Of a DNA stretch of 7,490 bases, positions 1 through 5,500 are shown one piece after another. Source of the DNA: CAZDAW01 sp964503685 (lineage in GTDB: Bacteria > Chloroflexota > Anaerolineae > Anaerolineales > Anaerolineaceae); contig CAZDAW010000134.1 of the NCBI GenBank assembly GCA_964503685.1, positions 1 through 7,490 on the forward strand, written 5' to 3'. Every line of letters starts with the position of its first letter. Position 1 is the stretch's first letter. The position numbers were made by a program, and so were the translations under genes. The notes beneath the pieces were generated by a model. The model made no database searches. It saw only the letters and a list, made by a program, of their open reading frames with translations, and was not told the origin of the DNA.

Positions 1-51
1 TTCAGCGGTGTGAAGATTTCCACATTGGTGACTGCAATTCGGAATGATCAT
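1..51 (-). CDS. Possible 5' end of a further operon gene (partial, unknown)
   Basis: An ATG at 51-49 opens a frame that stays open to the window edge and reads MIIPNCSHQCGNLHTAE. It begins 7 nt after the stop of the 83-aa gene, and GGTAGGA just upstream could serve as a ribosome-binding site, although the spacing of about 2-4 nt is short. Only 17 codons are visible, so neither function nor reality is secure. A competing frame one base over reads VTNVEIFTPL towards the edge, which looks equally protein-like, but I see no standard start codon and well-placed ribosome-binding site for it. The operon clearly continues leftwards; which frame is used is not settled here. Confidence 0.4.
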   Translation of the reverse strand, partial: MIIPNCSHQCGNLHTAE

Positions 52-58
52 TTCCTAC

Positions 59-310
59 CTATTTCCACACGTTATTCCGAATAGCCATAATATTCTCAAC
101 CATTTTCTTCGCCTCATCCAGCGTATCTGCGTATCCATACACGCGCCGATCATCGCTAAAAGGATATACCACCCAGCGATAACGGTTGCCATAGCACGGA
201 TGCCTATCGATCCTCGCAATGTAGTCATGACGATGACTATACAAAATCCAATGTATTCCTGGATAAACAGAATTCTCTACCCATTTCATAGCTGATGACT
301 CATTATCCAT
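59..310 (-). CDS. Small hypothetical protein, 83 aa
   Basis: I do not recognise a named family. The start is well supported: AAGGAGG (321-315) lies 4 nt before the ATG, and the first 25 nt overlap the end of the primase gene, so translation is probably coupled to it. The protein is rich in aromatic and basic residues (WILYSHRHDYIARIDRHP, then a YRWVVYPF segment) and ends with a likely amphipathic helix, ADTLDEAKKMVENIM. This layout of a short beta-rich core followed by a helix of the 'leeAk..ve' type is common in small phage accessory proteins. I see no signal peptide, membrane segment or cysteine cluster. It is probably a soluble cytoplasmic accessory protein of the replication operon; no specific function can be assigned. 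Confidence 0.8.
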   Translation of the reverse strand: MDNESSAMKWVENSVYPGIHWILYSHRHDYIARIDRHPCYGNRYRWVVYPFSDDRRVYGYADTLDEAKKMVENIMAIRNNVWK

Positions 311-1152
311 ATTGCCTCCTTCACACTGAGATTGTGCAAACGTGCATACAGGTCAATCACATCGTATGGTTGCGGCGTGCACCCTGCAAAACAGCCGCAC
401 AACTGGCGACAGGTATCAATCCAAAACGACGGCTGGCGATCATCATGGAATGGGCAATTCGTCATATGCCAGCGCCCATCGCGGGAGCACATCCTGGGAA
501 AAAACTGCTCGATGCGGTAACGCTCTTTGATCTGTTCGATCAGATCCCGATCCGGATCGAGGGTATACTCGGCATGAGACCAAGGATCATCGGATATAAC
601 TACCGGGACCGGCGCCGGCGTGACCGTTTTTGGCTGCTGAGTGTGAGCGGCTAACAGCTCCGCTGGCAAAATATCAGACAAAGCTTCAATGCGAACCGGT
701 AAATCACCGGAAATAACTTTGTATTGCGCACCGCTTGGATGAATACTGGGCGGTGTTAAAACGCACCCATTGCGCGCTTTGATGTCAATTCTAGGCAATT
801 TAGCATTCTGCGCCGGCTGGTTGGTAGTCACATAAACGTGATAGCCTCTTGCCGTCCTGACTGTCAATGTCTGCCGAATGTATCTGTAGATTCTCCGTTT
901 TGCAATCCACAATGCCCATTTTTCATACTCAGTATCCATATCGAAGTCGATGACTACCAGGTTACGCCAGCCGGTGACTACAGCAATATTGGTGTACGGG
1001 TTGGAAAACCATTTGGATAACTCAGTATCTAAAGGAAGTCTATGCTGATATTGTTTCCAAGCTGAAATTGCTGGACGTTTGTCCTTGTATCGAATGGGAA
1101 TTGTGGCGATTCCCAGATTCAGCCAGAATTTTGCAGTGGATAGAAGGGTCAT
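286..1152 (-). CDS. Bifunctional primase-polymerase (AEP Prim-Pol) with C-terminal CHC2-like zinc finger
   Basis: This is an archaeo-eukaryotic-type primase expected to make primers and possibly extend them at the element's origin. Residues ~5-170 match the Prim-Pol N-terminal family: GIATIPIRYKDKRPAISAW at 14-32, the metal-binding DFD at 69-71, a histidine in the TARGYHVYV segment (H105), and DIKARNGCVLTPPSIHPSG at 123-141. A Pro/Thr-rich linker (~171-190) leads to a second region resembling the DnaG-type CHC2 zinc finger: CPFHDDRQPSF at 233-243 (C233, H236), then C252, C254 and C258 before PYDVIDLYARL. The usual AEP helicase tail is absent; the helicase is the separate VapE-type gene upstream. 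AAAGGTG about 8 nt before the ATG is the ribosome-binding site. The iteron array 1177-1286 lies directly upstream, which suits an origin-acting primase. Family assignment is confident; polymerase activity is inferred. Confidence 0.9.
   Translation of the reverse strand: MTLLSTAKFWLNLGIATIPIRYKDKRPAISAWKQYQHRLPLDTELSKWFSNPYTNIAVVTGWRNLVVIDFDMDTEYEKWALWIAKRRIYRYIRQTLTVRTARGYHVYVTTNQPAQNAKLPRIDIKARNGCVLTPPSIHPSGAQYKVISGDLPVRIEALSDILPAELLAAHTQQPKTVTPAPVPVVISDDPWSHAEYTLDPDRDLIEQIKERYRIEQFFPRMCSRDGRWHMTNCPFHDDRQPSFWIDTCRQLCGCFAGCTPQPYDVIDLYARLHNLSVKEAIWIMSHQL
925..935. repeat. Dispersed palindrome ATACTCAGTAT, perfect copy in Prim-Pol gene
   Basis: A perfect 11-bp palindrome. It is read by the gene as the codons for DTEY just after the catalytic DFD. 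One of four perfect copies in the window. Confidence 0.8.
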
Positions 1153-1176
1153 AATTATTGCACCTTTTTTTGAATT

Positions 1177-1286
1177 AAGGTCAACCTGGTCAACTAGGTC
1201 AACCTAGTTCTTAATGTTAATAAAATTCAACAGTTGAATTTTGAATTTAATTAACAGAGGTTGACCACGTTGACCTAGTTGACCTT
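1177..1286. other. Symmetric iteron array, candidate replication origin (or operator)
   Basis: Three direct copies of GGTCAAC at 1179-1185, 1188-1194 and 1197-1203 face three inverted copies (GTTGACC) at 1260-1266, 1269-1275 and 1278-1284. Every neighbouring pair is exactly 9 bp apart and both clusters are centred on 1231.5. The outer arms 1177-1205 and 1258-1286 match at 25 of 29 positions, differing only in the 2-bp spacers. Between them lie 54 bp of AT-rich DNA with a perfect palindrome at 1222-1242. Iterons around an AT-rich segment between helicase and primase genes are typical of replicon origins of phages, satellites and plasmids. An operator controlling the primase is the main alternative. 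The structure is seen directly; the function is inferred. Confidence 0.75.
1222..1242. repeat. Perfect palindrome at the centre of the iteron array
   Basis: The arms AAAATTCAAC (1222-1231) and GTTGAATTTT (1233-1242) are exact reverse complements around A1232. The inner TTCAAC/GTTGAA resembles the flanking GGTCAAC boxes with the GG lost, so these may be degenerate fourth iterons. In a folded strand it would form a hairpin, but no T-run follows and it sits in the middle of a larger symmetry, so an origin-unwinding or protein-binding site is more likely than a terminator. Confidence 0.7.
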
Positions 1287-1307
1287 GCGTATAGTTTAAT
1301 AGTTGCT

Positions 1308-2801
1308 TCATGGCACTTGTCCTTTGGGTTTGATTCCGAAATAGCCACGAGTTGTAGTTTTTGCGGTCTTTTTGTCACCTTTTTGACATCCCATCTTCAA
1401 CAACGCTCTCGCCACTGCCATCGCCGTCGCCCGGCTTGACCCCATACGCAGGGCTGCGCCGGTGTACTGGTTTTCCAGGATGCGTACGATTTCCGATGTT
1501 GGCGTCCACCAATCTTGGTGGTCAGGATCAATATCGAAATACACCGGCAGAGCATCTTCAACCGGGTCGGTGATCGCATATTCCTCGTTGACTTCATCAT
1601 GAATTTTCTGTTCGTCACTGGTTAACATCCAGGGCTCACGAGAGAGATAAGCGGCGCGGGCTTCTGCCCAAATCTGGTCACGGTCAATAGTGTCTTTGTA
1701 TGCCCAGTCGATACTCAGTATGTGGGAGATATTGAATCTTCGACTACCAGTGGGGTCAGCGAGAAAACCCTCAATGTTGTTGATTGTCCCAATAAAACTG
1801 GTTATCGCTTGCTTGATGATGTCATAGTGACCGTAAGGTTTACGGACACGGACACTTTCGAGCGTCAGAAACGACTTGAGCGCTTCCATGTCTGATTTGC
1901 GCAATGTTGCGCCTAACTCTTTGACTTCCCAAATCCAAGTGGTCAACAGCCTTACCTGATCATCTTTATTATCTGGCTGTATCATGCCCTCGTTGAAGTT
2001 ATTTAGGTCATTCACCAGCCAGCGGGCAAAATAGGATTTACCGATGCCCTGCTTACCATCCATGACCAGCATGGGGTTTTGAGTTTTGATATAGACACGT
2101 GCCACTGCACCAATCAGCCAGCGGCGCAGATAGATTCCAAACACGCCGTGTTTGTCTACAAAATGTTCAGCAAGCCTGGCAATATGCGGCTGTCCGTCCC
2201 ACGCCAGGCTGTCCAGATAGTCACGTACCGGGTGGAACAGATTACGGCGTGCTTCGATGTGTACCGCATGGCGGACATTGTTCTCGTTGGTATCTACTCC
2301 GGCGTCAATTAATGCACGGAAGACAACCGAAAACAAGATGTCACTAAAAATCTCCGGCTCGCCATTGTTGATGGTGATATAGATAGTGTCATCCGCCTGA
2401 TTCAGGGCAAAGTAGTAGCCAAATTTCTTGAACCAGGCTGAGAACTCTTTTGTTTTTGTCCGGCGCTTTTTGCGATTTTGTAGATTTTGACTAGTATGTA
2501 AGTTGATCAGATGCTGGCAAATGTTGCGGATTGCCATTCGCACTGCATCTGGGTATGATTTGACCGTCTCCAGCCATGCCATATCATGGTCGCCTTCGAT
2601 TTCCAGCGCCAGAAGGTAAGTATCATAGATTTCTGCCCACGGTAACAGACCATCTTTGATGTAATTGATATCCGGTTTGGCTTTGTAGGCAATCAGCCTG
2701 GAAACCTCGTCCAGATCGCCAATATCAGCGCAGTCATAACCGAAATAACTGTTGACAGTCTCGAAATCTTGTTTCAGCGATGGCTCAACGAGAACGGTCA
2801 T
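1308..2801 (-). CDS. VapE-family (virulence-associated E) helicase/ATPase, 497 aa
   Basis: This is a P-loop ATPase of the virulence-associated E family, probably the replicative helicase that works with the Prim-Pol. Visible motifs are Walker A GKQGIGKS (249-256), the Walker B region WIWEVKELGAT (289-299) followed by the MEALKSFLT segment (305-313), the family VRVRKPYG (317-324), a sensor-like FIGTINN (336-342) and the arginine-finger motif TGSRRF (351-356). The first ~190 residues are a family-typical N-terminal region with a basic patch, NRKKRRTKTK (109-118). The C-terminal ~80 residues (TPTSEIVRILENQY onward) look like a winged-helix-type DNA-binding tail. Length fits standalone phage and satellite VapE proteins. 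The ATG is one base after the VWA stop (TGATATG), implying translational coupling. It is followed by the iteron array. Which DNA polarity it unwinds cannot be read from sequence. Confidence 0.93.
   Translation of the reverse strand: MTVLVEPSLKQDFETVNSYFGYDCADIGDLDEVSRLIAYKAKPDINYIKDGLLPWAEIYDTYLLALEIEGDHDMAWLETVKSYPDAVRMAIRNICQHLINLHTSQNLQNRKKRRTKTKEFSAWFKKFGYYFALNQADDTIYITINNGEPEIFSDILFSVVFRALIDAGVDTNENNVRHAVHIEARRNLFHPVRDYLDSLAWDGQPHIARLAEHFVDKHGVFGIYLRRWLIGAVARVYIKTQNPMLVMDGKQGIGKSYFARWLVNDLNNFNEGMIQPDNKDDQVRLLTTWIWEVKELGATLRKSDMEALKSFLTLESVRVRKPYGHYDIIKQAITSFIGTINNIEGFLADPTGSRRFNISHILSIDWAYKDTIDRDQIWAEARAAYLSREPWMLTSDEQKIHDEVNEEYAITDPVEDALPVYFDIDPDHQDWWTPTSEIVRILENQYTGAALRMGSSRATAMAVARALLKMGCQKGDKKTAKTTTRGYFGIKPKGQVP
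1711..1721. repeat. Dispersed palindrome ATACTCAGTAT, perfect copy in vapE-type gene
   Basis: A perfect copy. Here the gene reads it in a different codon frame (ILSI) from the copies at 925, 4279 and 5042, which shows that conservation is at the DNA level. Confidence 0.8.
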
Positions 2802-2802
2802 A

Positions 2803-3375
2803 TCAGCCTGCTGTTAACATCAATTTTTCAATACCAGATTGCAGCTCTTTTGCCCGGTCAACCGTAATGCACTTGCCGCCGGTTGCTTCTGCCAGGCGAT
2901 AAAGGAAGTCTCTTCCTGTCGGATTGTTTTCCGGGCCAACATAAATGATTGAAATATTGTTTTGATATGTTCGGGCAACCTGCAGGGTCTTTTTTTCGTT
3001 ATCCGGTTCCCCATCGCTAATAAGAACAAATTGCATTCCTGGCACATCGGCAATTTTGGCAAATTCCAGGGCTTTAGCTATGTTTGTGCCGCCGCCCAGG
3101 TAGGTAGGTATTCCAGAAGGGCAAAATTGAACATTATCCGAGAATGCAATCACAGCAATTTTGCCAGGATAGTGAGCCTGCAATTGCGCCAGTTCATCAC
3201 AGGCAACATGGTAGCGGCTGATCCCGCCTCTGCTGTCCCTGCTGTTCATACTGCCTGATGTATCTACAATAACTATGCAATCAGCATTGACAAATATTTC
3301 CGCAATACTCTTATTTTCTTGTTTTGCTATTGCATTCAATGACCCAGGTACGATAGAATATTGAGTTGAATTCAT
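2803..3375 (-). CDS. Standalone von Willebrand factor A (VWA) domain protein, 190 aa
   Basis: Almost the whole protein is one VWA fold. The metal-ion-dependent adhesion site appears complete: DTSGS at 38-42 (D38, S40, S42), a threonine in GGGTN (T97), and D121 in ISDGEPD. The hydrophobic strands IVIVD, IAVIAF, FVLIS and SIIYVG appear in the expected order. There is no signal peptide or membrane segment, so it should act in the cytoplasm, probably as a metal-dependent protein-binding module. VWA proteins of this type often pair with MoxR/RavA-like AAA+ ATPases; none is visible here, although the VapE and Sak4-like ATPases are nearby. The ATG overlaps the stop of the 79-aa gene by 4 nt (ATGA), and vapE begins 1 nt downstream. 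The domain call is secure; the partner and role are unknown. Confidence 0.9.
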   Translation of the reverse strand: MNSTQYSIVPGSLNAIAKQENKSIAEIFVNADCIVIVDTSGSMNSRDSRGGISRYHVACDELAQLQAHYPGKIAVIAFSDNVQFCPSGIPTYLGGGTNIAKALEFAKIADVPGMQFVLISDGEPDNEKKTLQVARTYQNNISIIYVGPENNPTGRDFLYRLAEATGGKCITVDRAKELQSGIEKLMLTAG

Positions 3376-3611
3376 TTTTGCTTCTCCCGCAGTAATTCTT
3401 CCAGCTCTTTAATTTTCAGCCACAATACAATTTCTATAATCGAAGCGGGCAGAGGTCGCCCAATTTTGCCAATATATATCAGCCATTCTCCGCTTTCATT
3501 TTGTTCCAAGCGGCAGTCAATCTTTTCATCCAATTTCGGATTCGAATCTATCTGTTTCATAACGCTAACAGCTCTTGCTCTTCTTGTAGGATACATTTTC
3601 TTAATTTCCAC
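3372..3611 (-). CDS. Small hypothetical protein, 79 aa (GTG start)
   Basis: I do not recognise a family. The best start is GTG at 3611, 13 nt after the stop of the J-domain gene, with GAGGA overlapping that stop codon as ribosome-binding site. An internal ATG at codon 6 (3596) is a reasonable alternative. The N-terminus is basic (KKMYPTRRARA), the middle is a likely beta hairpin (RLEQNESGEWLIYIGKIG), and the end is a charged helix, ELEELLREKQK, that could form a short coiled coil. It overlaps the VWA gene by 4 nt. The tight placement between the J-domain and VWA genes suggests the three products act together, perhaps with this one as adaptor, but nothing in the sequence proves it. Confidence 0.75.
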   Translation of the reverse strand: MEIKKMYPTRRARAVSVMKQIDSNPKLDEKIDCRLEQNESGEWLIYIGKIGRPLPASIIEIVLWLKIKELEELLREKQK

Positions 3612-3624
3612 ATATCAATTGTCC

Positions 3625-4461
3625 TCAAATCCACTGCCAAACTGGTTCATTTGCTTCCGCCGGCCAGGATGCTGTAAGCACACCCTGATCTGTTTCAATA
3701 TCCCGCCAATCCAGAATTTTAGTCATATAGAAGCGTCCTAATCGGTCGTATCCTTCAGCAAGGACATAACCGCAACGTAATGGGGAACGATAACCATAGG
3801 TTTTGCTGTTTTGTTGTCTTCCCAATGTTGCTTCCAGCGCCAATCCGGCATCGTATTTTGCTTTACTCTTCCTATTACTCAGTATTTCATAGGCCTCTTT
3901 AATTTTGATAAAAGTTTCCTGAGCGTTGGGCTCTTTACAAACATCCGGATGCCATTGTTTGACCATGCGTCGGTATGCAGATTTAATGTTTTCCAGAGAC
4001 GCGTTGCGATGGATACCCAAAACACTGTACAGCGTAAGACCACAAATTTGGTTACCTATCCCTTCAAACCATTCTCTCAAAACGCACTCTGGGAAGATAA
4101 AAATCCATTTTTTTTGGGCGTTCATGGCATTAGCAACATACTCATCGCCGGCCGATTTGGTCCGTCCAATATACCAAACGTCAAGCGCTCTCGTTTCCAG
4201 TTGCGGCTGGTTACTGCTAGTTATGTCGCCGACATCCTCACCGTAAATCTGTTGTATCCACTCCCTGATTTTTTCCCCATACTGAGTATCAACCAGCCAG
4301 GCTTTGCTGTTTGGGTCAAACCGTCTGTCGCTAGACGGCAGGCTTTTGACCATGGCCACAAATTGCGGACTGTATGGTGTAACAATTTGCAGGGCGCCGC
4401 CCTGGATAGTTACCTTACATTTCGATGGCGTTATAATCTGGTTGCCGAAGAGATCATACAT
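3625..4461 (-). CDS. HARP-like / DnaJ (J-domain) fusion protein, 278 aa
   Basis: The protein joins two recognisable parts. Residues ~16-75 resemble the HARP-type module of SMARCAL1 and related DNA-binding phage proteins: a strand pair, then SPQFVAMVKSLPSSDRRFD and KAWLVD. Residues ~143-205 form a full J-domain: TLYSVLGIHRNASLENIK, the diagnostic HPD at 171-173, then IKIKEAYEILSN and KAKYD. There is no Gly/Phe-rich or zinc region, so it is a class C J-protein. J-domains stimulate Hsp70 (DnaK) ATPase, so it may bring the host chaperone to DNA or to replication proteins. The last ~70 residues (CGYVLAEGYDRLGRFYMTKILDW onward) are unassigned. The start overlaps the upstream nuclease gene by 8 nt. 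J-domain confidence is very high, HARP-like moderate. Confidence 0.9.
   Translation of the reverse strand: MYDLFGNQIITPSKCKVTIQGGALQIVTPYSPQFVAMVKSLPSSDRRFDPNSKAWLVDTQYGEKIREWIQQIYGEDVGDITSSNQPQLETRALDVWYIGRTKSAGDEYVANAMNAQKKWIFIFPECVLREWFEGIGNQICGLTLYSVLGIHRNASLENIKSAYRRMVKQWHPDVCKEPNAQETFIKIKEAYEILSNRKSKAKYDAGLALEATLGRQQNSKTYGYRSPLRCGYVLAEGYDRLGRFYMTKILDWRDIETDQGVLTASWPAEANEPVWQWI
3875..3885. repeat. Dispersed palindrome, 10 of 11 (TTACTCAGTAT), in J-domain gene
   Basis: Only the first base differs from the consensus. It is read in the ILS frame, encoding the end of the J-domain (YEILSN). Confidence 0.65.
4279..4289. repeat. Dispersed palindrome ATACTGAGTAT, perfect copy in J-domain gene
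   Basis: A perfect copy within the HARP-like part, read as DTQY. It lies 404 bp from the near-perfect copy at 3875 in the same gene. Confidence 0.8.
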
Positions 4462-5206
4462 ACCGACCTCTGCAATTAGCGTAAAAATCGCAATATTTTG
4501 GCCCGCACCGCCAGGTAGTTGGGTTCAGCGGGAAGTATCCCTTACTGATGCCTTCCCACACTCTTCGAATCATCTCAAAGAGGAAAAAAAGTTCACCCGG
4601 TTGGTGGCTGTGTTCTAAAATCTGCACTTGAGGGGTTTTTGTCTTAACAAAGATGAAGTGCTTGAATTTCCAATTGACATCGAAATTTTCCTGATTGAGC
4701 GCAGCGATGTAGAACAATGTTTGCAAACTGTTGTTAGCCTGATCCTGTGTCCACGAGCGCGCGCTGGTCTTAAAATCCGCCGGTGTGCCGTCTTCAAGAA
4801 TGATGTCAATGTAACCGATGACCGGCGCACTCACTCCCGGAACATGCATTTCCACCTTGCGCTCAATCATTGCGCCCGCTTTGTCTATCTTGGGGCTGAT
4901 TTGAGCAATGGCATTTTTGATTTCTTGATTGCTTAGCAGTCTAACACCTTCGTTGTAATGTTGTTCTGGCGTTTCATCTGGTTCAAATGAGATGTCCTGA
5001 AATGCCTTTTCAAATTCTTCCGACCATACAGCCGTCCAATCATACTGAGTATTCTGGAGCATCCGTTCGACTGTCCCATGGAACGCGCTTCCGAATGCCA
5101 GCGCGCTGGTCTTACGAGTTGGTTCTTGAGCAATGTATTTCCTGCGCCAGGCTTCGGGACAGTCCAAAAATAGGCTGATGCTGGAGTAGGATAGATGTTC
5201 AATCAT
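4454..5206 (-). CDS. PD-(D/E)XK nuclease, RecB/Cas4-like, with probable Fe-S cluster, 250 aa
   Basis: This looks like a single-domain RecB/Cas4-type exonuclease. The N-terminus SYSSISLFLDCPEAWRRKY (6-24) is the usual opening of the family, followed by the GSAFH motif (39-43). The catalytic core is GYIDIILEDGTPADFKT (D in YID; D and K in ADFKT), then a conserved Q in NNSLQTLFY. Four cysteines are placed as in Fe-S nucleases such as Cas4 and AddB: C16 at the front and C234, C239, C245 at the end (C-x4-C-x5-C). AAGGAG lies 6 nt before the ATG. Its neighbourhood with a Sak4-like ATPase and no cas1/cas2 or repeats points to end processing for recombination and not to CRISPR adaptation. The fold is confident; polarity of cleavage is unknown. 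Confidence 0.9.
   Translation of the reverse strand: MIEHLSYSSISLFLDCPEAWRRKYIAQEPTRKTSALAFGSAFHGTVERMLQNTQYDWTAVWSEEFEKAFQDISFEPDETPEQHYNEGVRLLSNQEIKNAIAQISPKIDKAGAMIERKVEMHVPGVSAPVIGYIDIILEDGTPADFKTSARSWTQDQANNSLQTLFYIAALNQENFDVNWKFKHFIFVKTKTPQVQILEHSHQPGELFFLFEMIRRVWEGISKGYFPLNPTTWRCGPKYCDFYANCRGRYV
5042..5052. repeat. Dispersed palindrome ATACTGAGTAT, perfect copy in Cas4-like nuclease gene
   Basis: A perfect copy near the 5' part of the nuclease gene, read as NTQY. Confidence 0.8.
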
Positions 5207-5245
5207 TATTTCTCCTTATTGACTTCCTAATGGCATTTGGCTCGC

Positions 5246-5500
5246 TCAATCATCTTGGGTTTCCCCCAATTCTCCTACCAGTTCAATTTCTGGACATTGC
5301 CATATATACTTATCCATGTTGTCAAGTAATCCCATCCGTTGAGCGATATTATTGGTAACTTTCCCATCTGACATATATGCTTTATCTAATGCATATTGAA
5401 TGTTGCAACGCCAGCCATCTGTGTATTTCTTTTTGCATCGTTCACAGTTAGAAAATACCCAATCACCAAATTCTGATGCGTTAGAAAAGGGTCGCCTCAT
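5246..5500 (-). CDS. Small Cys-containing phage-type protein, 84 aa
   Basis: No named family is certain. The ATG overlaps the stop of the Sak4-like gene by 4 nt (ATGA), which supports it as a real coupled gene. The opening RPFSNASEFGDWVFSNCERC and the later WQCPE resemble, from memory, a family of small uncharacterised phage proteins with an 'FSNGTEF..W...C..C' start and a 'W.CPE' end. Four cysteines at 19, 22, 32 and 69 could bind zinc (C-x2-C-x9-C plus a distant Cys). The middle, IQYALDKAYMSDGKVTNNIAQRMG, looks helical. The C-terminus is acidic. It is probably a soluble structural or adaptor protein; no activity can be assigned. Confidence 0.82.
   Translation of the reverse strand: MRRPFSNASEFGDWVFSNCERCKKKYTDGWRCNIQYALDKAYMSDGKVTNNIAQRMGLLDNMDKYIWQCPEIELVGELGETQDD

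Noticed and set aside
44..295. Plus-strand open frame of 83 codons opposite the 83-aa gene
   Set aside because: It is antisense to a gene with a strong ribosome-binding site and operon context; every supported gene is on the minus strand.
321..336. Further possible copy of the dispersed palindrome (ACACTGAGATT)
   Set aside because: It matches only 8 of 11 bases, a level expected by chance several times in the window.
1260..1300. Plus-strand promoter with TTGACC as -35 and TATAGT or TTTAAT as -10
   Set aside because: Spacings from the TTGACC boxes are about 14 or 19 bp, not 17, and no plus-strand gene follows; the TTGACC matches are part of the iterons.
3102..3114. Tandem GGTA repeats in the VWA gene
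   Set aside because: It encodes the TYLGGG stretch next to the conserved MIDAS threonine; too short to be a meaningful repeat.
4321..4338. Hairpin CCGTCT/AGACGG with a 6-nt loop inside the J-protein gene
   Set aside because: It is short, entirely coding, with no T-run and no repeat elsewhere; probably chance.
3811..4479. Long plus-strand open frame (222 codons) opposite the J-domain gene
   Set aside because: The opposite strand encodes an unmistakable J-domain with HPD; the plus-strand protein shows no recognisable domain and no ribosome-binding site was evident.
4454..5206. CRISPR-associated Cas4 as the function of the nuclease
   Set aside because: There are no CRISPR repeats and no cas1/cas2; the neighbours are phage-type recombination genes.
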